NCBI RefSeq assembly: GCF_000369525.1
Contig: NZ_KB850072.1
Coordinates: forward strand, 1,940,625-2,004,624
Source of the DNA: Acinetobacter higginsii
Lineage (GTDB): Bacteria; Pseudomonadota; Gammaproteobacteria; Pseudomonadales; Moraxellaceae
DNA length: 64,000 nucleotides
Direction of reading: 5' to 3'
Made by a program: the position numbers and the translations under genes. Positions 27,673-38,250 of this stretch are shown piece by piece. The first letter of the stretch is position 1. The number at the start of each line of letters is the position of its first letter. Below the pieces are notes generated by a model that worked only from the letters and a program-made list of their open reading frames with translations, ran no database searches and was not told where the DNA came from.

Positions 27673-27726
27673 AAAAATATCCTATCGGTTTAGCCCTGAA
27701 TCATTATTTTCAATACATCAGGAATA

Positions 27727-28434
27727 TCAATTTTGTGTACTTTGAATCCAAAGTTGCCGACTCTTCAGCGGCCGATCGCCCAGCAAAGAGCTAATCATTT
27801 GACGGTATAGTTTACCCAATAATTGCAATTGTTCGTGAGAAAAATCCTGCCCATCTTCGTAACTTTGCATGGATGTAATCAATGCACCATCAAGTGTTGA
27901 ACGCGAAGCTTGTGAAACTGGTAAAAAGCCATCATTGAGTTGAAATTGATAATGCTGAGTGACCTGAATGTCTTTTTGGCTCGCATCTACTGAAAAATCA
28001 ATGGCATAACCAAGTTCAGGCAATAATACATGCTCAAATTGACGTAAAATTTGTCGAAGAAACAAAGCCGCTTGCTCATGTGTAGCCAATTGCTGTAACA
28101 GTGCGAGAATCAACTGATATTGTTCGAAGGTTTGTGGCATCATCTCTTCTAAAGGACACAGTCGCAATAGAATTTCATTTAAATAAAAACCGGCAAAAAA
28201 TGCATCACCATGAAAAAACACAGGTTGATTCAGGATTTCTAATTTTGTGAAATTTTTAAGTTCTGACTTACCTGAAGCTTGCAAACGAATAGGTTGGTAT
28301 TGTGGCGGTGGGACCTGTCTTAAAATCCCATCCACCCGACCATATTCTTGTGTAAATAAATGCACAATATGGCTTTTTTCACGATATTTACGATGATGAA
28401 TCAAATAGCCATGCAGGACTTCATTACGCATCAT
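27727..28434 (-). CDS. recO: DNA repair protein RecO
   Basis: RecO works with RecF and RecR to load RecA onto SSB-coated gaps. The 235 residues have the N-terminal OB-like domain (G-Y-L-I-H-H-R-K-Y-R-E-K-S-H-I-V-H-L-F-T) and a helical C-terminal domain. The zinc-finger cysteines of some RecO proteins are absent, as in many gammaproteobacterial members. An ATG one codon downstream is an equally good start. Its start is close to the end of the small lipoprotein gene, suggesting one transcript. Confidence 0.92.
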   Translation of the reverse strand: MMRNEVLHGYLIHHRKYREKSHIVHLFTQEYGRVDGILRQVPPPQYQPIRLQASGKSELKNFTKLEILNQPVFFHGDAFFAGFYLNEILLRLCPLEEMMPQTFEQYQLILALLQQLATHEQAALFLRQILRQFEHVLLPELGYAIDFSVDASQKDIQVTQHYQFQLNDGFLPVSQASRSTLDGALITSMQSYEDGQDFSHEQLQLLGKLYRQMISSLLGDRPLKSRQLWIQSTQN

Positions 28435-28443
28435 AGAACGATA

Positions 28444-28641
28444 CTAGTCCTTCTTTTTCTCATCCTTTTCTTCATCATCGCCATCAGGAATGACTGCACC
28501 TACAACCGCAGCCGTCCCTTTAACAACACCTTTAGTGGTCTTATAGGCAACTTTCACAGGTACAGTTACAAGCTTATGAATACAGCCCTGCAACATGAAT
28601 ACACATGTCACGATTGCGAGTACACGGATTGTTATTTTCAT
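28444..28641 (-). CDS. Small putative lipoprotein between era and recO
   Basis: The product has 65 residues from the ATG at 28641, which has GGAAACAGGT upstream; an earlier in-frame ATG would spoil the signal peptide. A hydrophobic leader ends in M-L-Q-G-C, a lipobox-like site, so the mature protein would start at that Cys. The mature part has a Val/Ala-rich stretch (T-T-K-G-V-V-K-G-T-A-A-V-V-G-A-V) and a strongly charged Asp/Glu/Lys tail. No function is known. It is inserted into the conserved era-recO run and shares its direction. Confidence 0.72.
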   Translation of the reverse strand: MKITIRVLAIVTCVFMLQGCIHKLVTVPVKVAYKTTKGVVKGTAAVVGAVIPDGDDEEKDEKKKD

Positions 28642-28667
28642 ACCTGTTTCCATTGTCAACAAGACAG

Positions 28668-29693
28668 TTAAATATCGCTATAACCCAAGCTTTTTAGTGC
28701 ACGTTCATCATCAGACCAGCCACCTTTGACTTTCACCCAAAGCGTCAGCATGATTTTTTGTTCAAACATCTTTTCCATGTCTGCACGTGCATCCATACCG
28801 ATACTTTTCAGCTTCGCGCCTTTGTCGCCAATTACAATGGCTTTTTGGCCTTGACGTTCCACAAAGATGGTCGCATCAATATACGTACAAGGTGGCTTTA
28901 AACGGCCTGTTTTTTCGTTTACAGCCGCTTCTTCAGTTTTGAATGATTCAATCTGAACCGTTAAATCGTACGGAAGCTCTTCACCCAACTGACGCATAAT
29001 TTTCTCACGAATGATTTCACTCGCAAGGAAACGTTCAGAACGATCGGTAATCTGATCTAATGAATACAAAGGTGGTTGATACGGCAGATATTTTTCAATC
29101 GTGTCACGTAAATGATCTAGGTTCGCACCACGTAACGCTGAAACTGGAACAATTTCAGCAAAACTCATTAACTTGGCACGCTCTCGAATCAGCGGTAAAG
29201 CTTCATTTTTATTTTCGAAGGTATCTAGCTTATTGATCACGAGGATCACAGGCATATCTGCATTTTTAAGCTTTTCCAAAACCAATTCGTCGTTTTGAGT
29301 CCACTTTTGTGCATCAACCACAAATAAAACCAGATTCACATCGCGCAATGCTGAGTGTGCTGCACGGTTCATCATCTTATTGATGGCACGTACTTCTTTT
29401 TTATGCATCCCAGGAGTATCTACGAATACGGCCTGTGATTTCTCACGTGAATCAATCCCCACGATCTTATGACGTGTGGTTTGTGGCTTACGTGAAGTAA
29501 TCGATAGTTTTTGACCGAGGATGTGATTCATCAAAGTTGACTTGCCCACATTTGGACGGCCAACGATTGCAACAAAACCGCTTTTGAAATCTGAAGGAAT
29601 TGTACTTCCTTGAGAACTAAAAAATTGATCAACTACATTATTGCCATCTTGCTGTTCAGTTGCTTCTGGCTTATTTTCTTCTGAATGAGACAT
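28668..29693 (-). CDS. era: Ribosome assembly GTPase Era
   Basis: Era binds the 3' end of 16S rRNA and helps mature the 30S subunit. The 341 residues include the GTPase motifs G-R-P-N-V-G-K-S-T (45-53), D-T-P-G, N-K-L-D and the C-terminal KH domain with G-x-x-G (V-I-G-D-K-G-A-K-L). A roughly 38-residue polar extension precedes the G domain and makes the protein longer than E. coli Era (301). The start lies 4 bp after the rnc stop, the classical rnc-era coupling. Confidence 0.96.
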   Translation of the reverse strand: MSHSEENKPEATEQQDGNNVVDQFFSSQGSTIPSDFKSGFVAIVGRPNVGKSTLMNHILGQKLSITSRKPQTTRHKIVGIDSREKSQAVFVDTPGMHKKEVRAINKMMNRAAHSALRDVNLVLFVVDAQKWTQNDELVLEKLKNADMPVILVINKLDTFENKNEALPLIRERAKLMSFAEIVPVSALRGANLDHLRDTIEKYLPYQPPLYSLDQITDRSERFLASEIIREKIMRQLGEELPYDLTVQIESFKTEEAAVNEKTGRLKPPCTYIDATIFVERQGQKAIVIGDKGAKLKSIGMDARADMEKMFEQKIMLTLWVKVKGGWSDDERALKSLGYSDI

Positions 29694-29697
29694 CAGG

Positions 29698-30393
29698 TTA
29701 TTGCTCCAATAATTTTAAAATCTCTGCCGCTGCCGTTTGTTCGGCAAAACGACGACTTGAGCCCTCGCCTATAATTTTTGGCAATCCCGCTACATCACAT
29801 TCCACTTTGAAATGTTGATTCGGGGCATCACCCTGAATATCTACAACCTCGTAAACTGGGAGAGGTTTTTTACGTGCTTGTAAATACTCTTGCAAACGTG
29901 ATTTAGGGTCTTTCAGTTGATCTGTCGGTTCGATATGATCAAGATATGGTTCATACCATTTTAACACAATGCGTTCGAGCAAGTTGAGATCATTACTGTC
30001 TAAATAAATAGCACCAATAATGGCTTCAACTGTATCAGCCAAAATCGATTCACGGTGATGCCCACCCGATTTTAACTCACCTGTGCTTAAAATTAATGAC
30101 CGACTCAATTGTAAGTCATTTGCAATTTTCCCCAACGCTTCCTGTCGAACCAAAGTCGCACGCATACGTGTTAAGCGACCTTCATTTTCTAGGGGATAGG
30201 CATTGTACAAATAATTTGCAACGATCATCCCTAATAATGCATCGCCTAGAAATTCTAGGCGTTCATAATTATGTTTATGGCTAACCGAGCGATGGGTCAA
30301 AGCCAGCTTTAACAAGTCAAACTGTTTAAACTGGTGACCTATTCGCCCTTGCAGCCGTGTATCATTGAGCTTGTTTTGCAGATTTTTGGTCAA
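29698..30393 (-). CDS. rnc: Ribonuclease III
   Basis: RNase III cleaves double-stranded RNA in rRNA precursors and many mRNAs. The TTG at 30393 (GAGAAG upstream) gives 231 residues, close to the family norm; a TTG at 30405 is also possible. The signature E-R-L-E-F-L-G-D-A-L-L and the downstream D-T-V-E-A-I-I-G-A-I-Y catalytic segment are present, followed by a dsRNA-binding domain. The 5' end overlaps the DUF4845 gene by about 30 bp. Confidence 0.95.
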   Translation of the reverse strand: MTKNLQNKLNDTRLQGRIGHQFKQFDLLKLALTHRSVSHKHNYERLEFLGDALLGMIVANYLYNAYPLENEGRLTRMRATLVRQEALGKIANDLQLSRSLILSTGELKSGGHHRESILADTVEAIIGAIYLDSNDLNLLERIVLKWYEPYLDHIEPTDQLKDPKSRLQEYLQARKKPLPVYEVVDIQGDAPNQHFKVECDVAGLPKIIGEGSSRRFAEQTAAAEILKLLEQ

Positions 30394-30739
30394 AAGTCTT
30401 CTCAAAGGTCATCACTAAACTGATATTCAGCATGAAAGGCTTACGTATTTCATACTTCTTCATCACCACAAGATCATCTTTATAAGTCACTTGCGCAATA
30501 TCTTTAAAATGTAGATCGCGAATCCCGTTCATATCGAAACGTTGATCCATCTGAGATGCAAACTTACTCGGTGTGATATTTGCAGGACTATCTTTTAATA
30601 GCCCCTCAATTTGAGTATTAATCAGTTTGTCATCCCAGTATGCTGGCCAGATCGCAATTGCTGCTTTCACAGCAATTGCAAACAAGACCACCCCAAATAA
30701 AATTGCAATATACGAAGTCCCTTGTTGAGATTTACGCAT
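30362..30739 (-). CDS. DUF4845 membrane protein
   Basis: This 125-residue protein has one N-terminal transmembrane helix (Y-I-A-I-L-F-G-V-V-L-F-A-I-A-V-K-A) after a short basic tail, then a periplasmic-type domain. It matches the position and architecture of the DUF4845 gene between lepB and rnc in Pseudomonas and relatives. Its role is unknown. It lies 24 bp after lepB and overlaps the rnc start, so the three are co-transcribed. Confidence 0.8.
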   Translation of the reverse strand: MRKSQQGTSYIAILFGVVLFAIAVKAAIAIWPAYWDDKLINTQIEGLLKDSPANITPSKFASQMDQRFDMNGIRDLHFKDIAQVTYKDDLVVMKKYEIRKPFMLNISLVMTFEKTFDQKSAKQAQ

Positions 30740-30763
30740 CTGTCTATTTCCTATATATTTTTA

Positions 30764-31627
30764 TTAGTCAATCTTACCATTTCGGTTGAAACTTGGAAGA
30801 TTAAAACCAGGTTCTTTATGCATCCATACATAAAAAGCACGACCTGTTAGGTTCGCTTCAGGTACAAAGCCCCAAAAACGACTATCTGCACTTTGATCAC
30901 GGTTATCACCCATTGCGAAGTATTGCCCCTTTGGCACTGTTACTTCCCAATCTTGACCGTTACTTTGGATAAATACATCATTCTCTTTTGCGACAAATGG
31001 CACCAAAGCTTCAGCACCTCTCAATTGCGCAAACTGGAATTGTTCAACAAGCGGATTGCGTCCTTCCAAGTAACGGATTAAGTGCTGATGTTCACCCAAA
31101 GTTTCCTTGAAATAAAGTGCTGTAGGTGTATCTTGCTGGTCTTTCTCACGCGAGTATTGAGTTTCTACCTTTGCAACTTGCTGGCCATTAATCATTAATT
31201 GACCATTTCTAAATTGAACATGGTCACCTGGTACACCAACGACACGTTTAATATAGCTAATGGTTGGTTGTGGTGGATAACGGAATACAATCACTTCACC
31301 ACGTTTCGGTTCACCAACGTTAATGATTTTCGAATTTACAATCGGTAAACGAACACCATAATCAAACTTATTCACCAGAATAAAATCACCGGTTTCTAAG
31401 GTCGGAACCATAGAATCTGATGGAATATTAAATGGTTCATATAAGAAAGAACGTAGCACCAGCACAACAGCCAACACAGGCCAAAAGTCATATGCCCAAG
31501 TAATGACAAAGTTCTCTTGATTACGCCCACGTGTTGCACGCTGTTTCAATACCAACTTATCCAGTAACCACACTAAAAAGAAAATTAGTGTTGCTGGTAC
31601 CAGAATCAAGTTAAAATCAAAATCCAC
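30764..31627 (-). CDS. lepB: Signal peptidase I
   Basis: LepB removes signal peptides from exported proteins at the outer face of the inner membrane. The 287 residues have two N-terminal membrane helices, the catalytic serine Ser72 in I-P-S-D-S-M, the general base Lys127 in Y-I-K-R-V-V-G, and the C-terminal G-D-N-R-D-Q-S-x-D-S-R box. It lies 73 bp downstream of lepA, the conserved lepA-lepB arrangement. Confidence 0.97.
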   Translation of the reverse strand: MDFDFNLILVPATLIFFLVWLLDKLVLKQRATRGRNQENFVITWAYDFWPVLAVVLVLRSFLYEPFNIPSDSMVPTLETGDFILVNKFDYGVRLPIVNSKIINVGEPKRGEVIVFRYPPQPTISYIKRVVGVPGDHVQFRNGQLMINGQQVAKVETQYSREKDQQDTPTALYFKETLGEHQHLIRYLEGRNPLVEQFQFAQLRGAEALVPFVAKENDVFIQSNGQDWEVTVPKGQYFAMGDNRDQSADSRFWGFVPEANLTGRAFYVWMHKEPGFNLPSFNRNGKID

Positions 31628-31700
31628 AAACCCTCTCTTGCAGTTTCACTGCCCGTCATTCGACTGGGTAAAGCGGCATGCTTCCCCAGCCTGATCTTTT

Positions 31701-33518
31701 TTATCGATCAACTTTCAATACAGCTAAGAACGCTTCTTGTGGAATCTCAACACTTCCCACTTGCTTCATACGTTTCTTACCTTCTTTTTGTTTCGAAAGA
31801 AGTTTCTTCTTACGCGAAACGTCACCACCATAACATTTTGCCAATACGTTTTTACGCATCGCTTTTACGGTAGAACGTGCAATGATTTGGGCGCCAATCG
31901 CGGCTTGAATCGCAACATCATACATTTGGCGAGGAATCAGATCTTTCATCTTCTCAACCAATGCAATACCACGATGACGTGCATCTTGACGGTGACAGAT
32001 CATTGCCAAGGCATCAACCTTTTCGCTATTAATTAGAACATCAACCTTAACCAGTGCTGAACTCTCGAAACGAACGAAGTTATAATCTAGTGAAGCAAAA
32101 CCACGCGAACATGATTTTAATTTATCAAAGAAATCCATGACCACTTCAGCCATTGGAATTTCAAACGTGATTGATACTTGGTTACCCAAGAATTTCATAT
32201 CTTTTTGAATACCACGACGTTCGATACATAAGGTCATGACATTGCCTAAATACTCTTGCGGTACAAGGATATGACATTCAGCAATCGGTTCACGTAAATC
32301 TTCAACTGTTGAGCCATCTGGCATTTTTGAAGGGCTGTCGATATAAATGATATCGCCTTTCTTGGTTAATGCTTCGTAAATAACAGTCGGTGCAGAACTG
32401 ATCAAATCAAGATCATACTCACGCTCTAAACGCTCTTGCACGATTTCCATGTGCAGCATACCCAAGAAGCCACAACGAAAACCAAAGCCTAACGCATCTG
32501 AACTCTCAGGTTCAAAGAATAAAGCAGAGTCATTGATCTGTAGTTTTTGCAGCGCTTCACGGAATGGTTCAAAGTCACTTGAGTCAATCGGGAACAGACC
32601 TGCATAGACCTGTGGTTTAACCTTTTTAAATCCTGGTAAAGTCGCAACATCAGGTGTATTCGAAAGTGTAATGGTATCACCGACTGGCGCACCAAAAATG
32701 TCTTTAATCCCTGCAATTACAAAGCCAACTTCACCTGCTTCGAGGATGTCAGTTTCTGTATGCTTTGGATTGAACACACCAACTGAAGTCACAGGATGTG
32801 TTTGGCCGGTTGATTTCACCAACATCTTGTCGCCCTTGCGGATACGACCTTGTTTAATACGAACAAGCGATACCACACCAAGGTAGTTATCGAACCATGA
32901 GTCAATAATTAAGGCTTGTAACGGTGCATCACGATCACCTTCTGGTGCAGGAATCACGTCAACCAGACGCTCTAGAACACCTTCAACACCTAAACCAGTT
33001 TTGGCAGAACAAGTAGGTGCATCTGTCGCTTCAATCCCGATAATTTCTTCAATCTCGTGAATGACACGCTCAGGCTCTGCTTGGGGTAAATCAATCTTGT
33101 TCAAGATTGGTAAAACTTCTAAGCCCTGCTCAATCGCGGTATAACAGTTTGCAACTGACTGTGCTTCTACACCTTGAGCAGCATCAACCACCAACAGCGC
33201 ACCTTCACAGGCAGCTAGAGAGCGCGATACCTCATAAGAAAAGTCAACGTGCCCTGGAGTATCAATGAAGTTCAATTGATATTCTTGACCATTTGGATGT
33301 GTGTAATACAAGGTTACCGATGCAGCTTTAATGGTAATCCCACGCTCACGCTCAAGCTCCATAGAGTCTAATACTTGAGCCTGCATCTCACGATCTTGTA
33401 AACCGCCGCACATTTGAATAAAACGGTCCGCCAAAGTCGACTTACCATGGTCAATATGAGCAATGATCGAGAAATTGCGTATATTTTTGATATCTACGGA
33501 TTTTTTAGCTTGCGCCAT
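31701..33518 (-). CDS. lepA: Elongation factor 4 (LepA), ribosome back-translocase GTPase
   Basis: LepA is a translational GTPase active under ionic and cold stress and in ribosome assembly. The 605 residues fit the family: A-H-I-D-H-G-K-S-T near residue 20, [14 protein letters not shown], then the beta-barrel domain, domains III and V, and the basic C-terminal region ([16 protein letters not shown]) unique to LepA. It heads the lepA-lepB-DUF4845-rnc-era block. Confidence 0.97.
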   Translation of the reverse strand: MAQAKKSVDIKNIRNFSIIAHIDHGKSTLADRFIQMCGGLQDREMQAQVLDSMELERERGITIKAASVTLYYTHPNGQEYQLNFIDTPGHVDFSYEVSRSLAACEGALLVVDAAQGVEAQSVANCYTAIEQGLEVLPILNKIDLPQAEPERVIHEIEEIIGIEATDAPTCSAKTGLGVEGVLERLVDVIPAPEGDRDAPLQALIIDSWFDNYLGVVSLVRIKQGRIRKGDKMLVKSTGQTHPVTSVGVFNPKHTETDILEAGEVGFVIAGIKDIFGAPVGDTITLSNTPDVATLPGFKKVKPQVYAGLFPIDSSDFEPFREALQKLQINDSALFFEPESSDALGFGFRCGFLGMLHMEIVQERLEREYDLDLISSAPTVIYEALTKKGDIIYIDSPSKMPDGSTVEDLREPIAECHILVPQEYLGNVMTLCIERRGIQKDMKFLGNQVSITFEIPMAEVVMDFFDKLKSCSRGFASLDYNFVRFESSALVKVDVLINSEKVDALAMICHRQDARHRGIALVEKMKDLIPRQMYDVAIQAAIGAQIIARSTVKAMRKNVLAKCYGGDVSRKKKLLSKQKEGKKRMKQVGSVEIPQEAFLAVLKVDR

Positions 33519-33681
33519 GGGTTACCTTAACAAAATAGAACGCCCTATACTTTCAAAAAGTAGTGAGCCAAATGGTTTAATAAAATTGCCCGCGATTATA
33601 ACAGAAGCTCGGTATGAAGACGAAAGAAATTTATGCCTAGACGTTTTATGCGGTATAGCATTAGGCTCAAATAGCTCAATA

Positions 33682-34227
33682 TCAAAATAACGACAATCGG
33701 AATTGCAAGAAAGTTCGCCCCATTTCGACCACAGGTTCAATTTGATGAAATTCTAATTTCTGTAACAGTCGTTGTGATTTAAGGTTTTGCTGCATGACTT
33801 GTGCATCTACATGGCGAATTTTTCGATCAAACAACAACTCGGTTCGAATCAAATTTAACATCGCTGTAATCGCCTCAAACATATAACCATTTCCCCAATA
33901 GTTCGGATGTAAGTCATAACCAATAATCGCACGATGATCACCCTCCTCCTCAACAATACGATTAACACCACAACCACCTATCATTTCGCCGGTCTTTAAA
34001 CGTATCGCATAACGAAAGCCCGATGCTGAACAATAACGATGATGCATTCGATGAATCAGCGCTTCCGCCTGTTCAATCTCAGAGAAAGCATCTAAATCAT
34101 AAAATTCGAGTACTTGAGCATTTGAAAACATATCGAGAACGAATGCAGTATCATCTAAATGTAGGCTATTTAAAATCAAACGTTCTGTTGCTAAAGTCTT
34201 CAATGGTTGCATCAAATACTCTCTCAT
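33682..34227 (-). CDS. GNAT family N-acetyltransferase
   Basis: This 181-residue protein matches the RimJ/RimL-like subgroup: T-E-R-L-I-L-N-S-L near the N-terminus, I-G-G-C-G-V-N-R, I-G-Y-D-L-H-P-N-Y-W-G-N-G-Y-M-F-E-A with the acetyl-CoA-binding W-G-x-G-Y segment, and the terminal N-x-K-S-Q-R-L-L-Q-K-L-E-F. It probably acetylates an amino group of a protein, small molecule or antibiotic; the target cannot be told. It lies between lepA and a thioesterase gene, where Pseudomonas has neither. Confidence 0.85.
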   Translation of the reverse strand: MREYLMQPLKTLATERLILNSLHLDDTAFVLDMFSNAQVLEFYDLDAFSEIEQAEALIHRMHHRYCSASGFRYAIRLKTGEMIGGCGVNRIVEEEGDHRAIIGYDLHPNYWGNGYMFEAITAMLNLIRTELLFDRKIRHVDAQVMQQNLKSQRLLQKLEFHQIEPVVEMGRTFLQFRLSLF

Positions 34228-34248
34228 CTGGTCGAAACTTAATGCTTT

Positions 34249-34701
34249 CTATTCAAAATAGGTCACACTAAAGTCCATTGGATTTAAACTGGTTGCAATT
34301 GGCTGATAAGCTTGGGTAAAACTCGGCGACATTCGCTTTGGACGACCTGTCTCAATTTCAATACATGCCCATTTGGTATTACCAACAAATAAGATGCTCT
34401 GATCTTTAGGACGATAGAAGGCGTACTGACGGAACGAGTAAAGTGCATTAATATCATCTAGCCATGTCCGCAAGATGACTTCTTCACCTTCCAGTGCAGC
34501 CTTACGGTATTGAACATGATGTTCAACCGCGACCATAGCGTGTTTCAGTTCTAAATATTGTGCCAAACCTAAACCCAATGCTTCGATGTGCGCTGAAGCA
34601 ACGTCTTGCATCCACTGGATGTACATCACATTGTTCACATGACCCAATACATCGATATGCTTGGGCTGGACTTGTATTTTTAAATCAAAAATCGTACTCA
34701 T
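34249..34701 (-). CDS. Acyl-CoA thioesterase, 4-hydroxybenzoyl-CoA thioesterase-like
   Basis: The ATG at 34701 gives 150 residues in the single-hotdog fold. The core motif D-V-L-G-H-V-N-N-V-M-Y-I-Q-W matches the 4HBT family, where the first Asp is catalytic. A longer frame to 34725 adds nine poorly conserved residues, and neither start has a clear ribosome-binding site. Such enzymes hydrolyse acyl-CoA thioesters. The substrate is unknown. It is followed by the GNAT gene after 21 bp, so the pair may be co-transcribed. Confidence 0.82.
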   Translation of the reverse strand: MSTIFDLKIQVQPKHIDVLGHVNNVMYIQWMQDVASAHIEALGLGLAQYLELKHAMVAVEHHVQYRKAALEGEEVILRTWLDDINALYSFRQYAFYRPKDQSILFVGNTKWACIEIETGRPKRMSPSFTQAYQPIATSLNPMDFSVTYFE

Positions 34702-34770
34702 AATTTTGTATAGTTCATCAAACAATGTGCCGCTAGCTACACTAGTCTAAACACGAAAGTATTTCAAAAT

Positions 34771-34800
34771 AAAAACCACCCTAATCTAGAGTGGTTTTAG
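34771..34800 (-). terminator. Terminator of the DegP/MucD-type protease gene
   Basis: The stem AAAACCAC.../GTGGTTTT is followed by T-rich sequence on the minus strand, separating the protease from the thioesterase gene. Confidence 0.8.
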
Positions 34801-34822
34801 CAACATAACCTTCATGCCATCA

Positions 34823-36199
34823 TTAAGGTAAACGTAATCCAAGGATTGCACGTTGACCTTGGCGAATAATCGTTACACGCGCAACACTATTTTTTGGTAA
34901 GGCAGAAACAGTTTTTGCAAACTGTTGGCTATTGGTAATCGCTGTACCATTCACCTGTACTATCACATCACCCGCAACCAGATTTGATAACGACGCAGTA
35001 CCACCACGCTTCACATCTTGTATCAAGATACCACCACGCACATCTAAACGCGCTTGCTCAGCTGCCGTTAGATCACGGATACTCATGCCTAAACCACTGG
35101 TTGGGTTATTTTTCTCAGCATCAGCAGCAGTGTCATCTGGTGCAGTGCCCAATGTTGCTGAAATTGTACGTGTTTTATCATCACGTAGAATTTCCAGTTG
35201 AACAGTTTGGTTCGGCGCAATACGGTTAAGTGAATAAAGCAAATCGCTAGTACGCGAAATTGGCGCACCATTGGCTTTTAAAATCACATCACCAGATTTT
35301 AGACCTGCTTTTTCAGCTGGGGACTTTGGCGCAACCTGAGTAATCAACGAGCCTTCTGGCTTCGGTAACTTATAGGCTTCTGCCAAGTTACGATCAATAT
35401 CCTGCATCATAATACCAAGATAAGAACGGGTGACTTTACCAGTTGTTTTCAATTGTTGTACGACATCCATCGCCACATCAATTGGGATCGAGAATGATAA
35501 GCCCATATAACCACCCGTACCACTAAAGATACGTGAGTTGACTCCCACTACTTCACCACGCTGGTTAAACAATGGACCACCTGAGTTACCTGGGTTTAAA
35601 GCCGCATCAGTTTGAATAAATGGAACCGAAGTTTCTCCACTCATATTTCTTGATTTTGCACTGACGATCCCTGCCGAAGCCGAATAATCAAAACCAAATG
35701 GCGAACCAATTGCGAGTACAGGTTCGCCTACTCGGAGTTGGTCTACATTACCAATTCTTAATTCTGGAAAATTATTGCCATTCACTTTAAGCAATGCAAT
35801 ATCGGTACGCTCATCACTTCCTACAAGTGTCGCATCCAATTCACGACGATCATTTAAGGTAATACTGATACGTGAAGCATCTGCAATTACATGACGGTTC
35901 GTGAGTAAGTAGCCATCTTTCCCGATAAAGAAGGCACTACCATATGCCGTTTTTTCTTGAGGTCCCTGCTGTTGAGGGATAATCACTTGGTTACCAAAAA
36001 AACGACGTAGAATTTCAGGGACTTGTTGCTGTAATAACTCTTCCTGAGTCATTTTCTTAACAACATTGACACTCACGACCGCAGGACTGACCTGCTCAAC
36101 GAGATTTGAAAAATCTACTGGCGATGCAGCATTGACTTGAGATGCTGCTATCGTAAATACCGCAGCATACATTCCTTGTTGTAAATAGCGACTTTTCAT
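34823..36199 (-). CDS. mucD: Periplasmic serine protease/chaperone, MucD/DegP type
   Basis: This HtrA-family protease removes misfolded envelope proteins. The 458 residues have a signal peptide (cleavage near A-S-Q-V-N-A-A), a trypsin-like domain with catalytic triad His103 (N-R-H-V-I), Asp133 (R-T-D-I-A) and Ser206 (G-N-S-G-G-P), and two PDZ domains (about 250-340 and 370-458). Its position next to nadB and lepA matches MucD of Pseudomonas, hence the symbol, although DegP would be an acceptable name. The algU-mucABC genes that normally sit between it and nadB are absent. Confidence 0.9.
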   Translation of the reverse strand: MKSRYLQQGMYAAVFTIAASQVNAASPVDFSNLVEQVSPAVVSVNVVKKMTQEELLQQQVPEILRRFFGNQVIIPQQQGPQEKTAYGSAFFIGKDGYLLTNRHVIADASRISITLNDRRELDATLVGSDERTDIALLKVNGNNFPELRIGNVDQLRVGEPVLAIGSPFGFDYSASAGIVSAKSRNMSGETSVPFIQTDAALNPGNSGGPLFNQRGEVVGVNSRIFSGTGGYMGLSFSIPIDVAMDVVQQLKTTGKVTRSYLGIMMQDIDRNLAEAYKLPKPEGSLITQVAPKSPAEKAGLKSGDVILKANGAPISRTSDLLYSLNRIAPNQTVQLEILRDDKTRTISATLGTAPDDTAADAEKNNPTSGLGMSIRDLTAAEQARLDVRGGILIQDVKRGGTASLSNLVAGDVIVQVNGTAITNSQQFAKTVSALPKNSVARVTIIRQGQRAILGLRLP

Positions 36200-36576
36200 G
36201 AAGCAAGAACCTACATACTGATAATTAAAATGAAATTTAGGTCTATATTTCTAGCACACACCCATCATTCTTTTCGTAAAAATATGTTTATATTTTCAAT
36301 GCATACAACGATCTAGAATGATGAAATGTGAATAAACTATGGAGAAACACACCATAATTTACCCGATAGAAATGGTTTTATCTTGGAGAGCTTAACGATA
36401 GATTAAAACAATGTACTGAAACGTAATCATTTTCTCATTCATATAGATCAGGCAAAAAATAATCGGCAATAAATCGCATTCGCTAAAAATTCACTCAATT
36501 CTAGGCAGATTAGCCCTTGCCTTTTTGATAAAAAAGCGGTGTCATTAGCAAACGTTTAAAACTGAAGCAGATTGAC
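36200..36576. other. Divergent control region between mucD and nadB
   Basis: About 377 bp of A/T-rich DNA with no convincing reading frame. It must carry both promoters. I find no canonical sigma-E type pair and no recognised riboswitch. In Pseudomonas this space is filled by algU, mucA, mucB and mucC; no trace of them is readable here. Confidence 0.55.
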
Positions 36577-38208
36577 ATGCCTGATTTAAAAACAATTCAC
36601 CATTTTGATGTGATTATTGTGGGCAGTGGCGGTGCAGGTTTAAGTCTTGCACTCTCTTTACCAAGTCATTACAACATTGCAATTTTAGCCAAGGCGGCGC
36701 TGACGGAAGCCAGTACCTTCTATGCGCAAGGCGGTGTTGCTGCAGTATTAGACGAAACAGATTCTATTCAACAACATATTAATGACACGATGATTGCAGG
36801 CGGTCATCTTTGTGAATTAGATGCTGTCAAACACACCGTCGAAGGTGGTAAACCTTCCGTTGATTTCCTGCTCAAGCAAGGCGTGCAATTTACGCTAGAT
36901 GATGATGAACAATTGCACCTCACCCGTGAAGGTGGCCATTCACAACGTCGTATCATTCACTCTGCCGATGCAACCGGCAAAGCCATTTCAACCACCTTGG
37001 TTGAACGTGCTAAAGAACGAAATAACATTACGATTTTTGAAAATTATATTGCAATTGATCTGATTACCCTACACAAGCTTGGGCATCTAAATCAAACCAA
37101 TCGTTCAATTGGTCTTTATGCTTTAGATGAAGCTAATGAACAGGTGCATACTTTCCTCGCGCCATTTACTGCACTGGCTTGTGGCGGTGCAATGAAAGCG
37201 TATCTATATACTTCAAACCCTGATATTGCCACAGGTGATGGTATTGCCATGGCCTATCGTGCAGGTTGTCGTGTAGCCAATATGGAATTTAACCAATTCC
37301 ATCCGACCTGTTTATATCATCCGAAAGCGCGTTCGTTCTTGATCACCGAAGCGATGCGTGGTGAAGGTGCTTATTTACGCCTACCAGACGGCGAACGTTT
37401 TATGCTGCGTTTTGATGAACGTGCTGAACTTGCTCCACGTGACATTGTGGCACGTACCATCGACCACGAAATCAAACGTTTAGGTATTCGTCATGTCTGG
37501 TTAGACATCACCCATAAATCACCCGAATTTATTACCGAACACTTCCCGACACTATATGCGCGCTTACTTGAACTCGGCATTGATATCACTAAAGATATGA
37601 TTCCTGTTGTTCCAGCAGCACATTACACCTGCGGCGGTGTGGTGGTAGATGAACATAGCCAAACTGATTTAGACGGTTTATATGCCATTGGTGAGACCTC
37701 TTATACAGGTCTACACGGCGCTAATCGTATGGCGAGTAACTCACTACTTGAATGTTTCGTTTATGGCATGAGTGCAGCAGAAGATATCGAACAGAAATTT
37801 GATGCTGAGTTTCAATTCCCTGATGTTCCAACATGGGATGAAACGCAAGTTACAGATGCAGATGAAGATGTCGTGATCCTACAAAACTGGGATGAGCTTC
37901 GTTCTACCATGTGGAACTATGTGGGTATTGTCCGTACCACCAAACGCTTACAACGTGCCTTGCACCGTATTGAAATGTTGAAACGTGAAATCACTGAGTA
38001 TTATCAGGATTATCGTGTCAGTAAGAATCTGATTGAATTGCGTAACCTGGTTTTAGTTTCGGAAATGATTGTACGTTGTGCGATGGAGCGTAAAGAATCG
38101 CGTGGTTTGCATTACACACTGGATTATCCAGAACTCTCCAATGAAATTCGCAAGACGGTGCTCACGCCACCGAATTTTAAAGTGGAACAACCGTTAGTGA
38201 ATGAGTGA
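36577..38208 (+). CDS. nadB: L-aspartate oxidase
   Basis: NadB oxidises aspartate to iminoaspartate, which NadA turns into quinolinate for NAD synthesis. The 543 residues have the FAD dinucleotide fold ([11 protein letters not shown]), [10 protein letters not shown], the substrate-binding [18 protein letters not shown] and the [17 protein letters not shown] end of the capping region. It is divergent from mucD, as in Pseudomonas. A repeat lies downstream. Confidence 0.97.
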   Translation: MPDLKTIHHFDVIIVGSGGAGLSLALSLPSHYNIAILAKAALTEASTFYAQGGVAAVLDETDSIQQHINDTMIAGGHLCELDAVKHTVEGGKPSVDFLLKQGVQFTLDDDEQLHLTREGGHSQRRIIHSADATGKAISTTLVERAKERNNITIFENYIAIDLITLHKLGHLNQTNRSIGLYALDEANEQVHTFLAPFTALACGGAMKAYLYTSNPDIATGDGIAMAYRAGCRVANMEFNQFHPTCLYHPKARSFLITEAMRGEGAYLRLPDGERFMLRFDERAELAPRDIVARTIDHEIKRLGIRHVWLDITHKSPEFITEHFPTLYARLLELGIDITKDMIPVVPAAHYTCGGVVVDEHSQTDLDGLYAIGETSYTGLHGANRMASNSLLECFVYGMSAAEDIEQKFDAEFQFPDVPTWDETQVTDADEDVVILQNWDELRSTMWNYVGIVRTTKRLQRALHRIEMLKREITEYYQDYRVSKNLIELRNLVLVSEMIVRCAMERKESRGLHYTLDYPELSNEIRKTVLTPPNFKVEQPLVNE

Positions 38209-38250
38209 TACTTTAAAGAAGACTCTTAGTTAATATCTACTATCGCGGTA

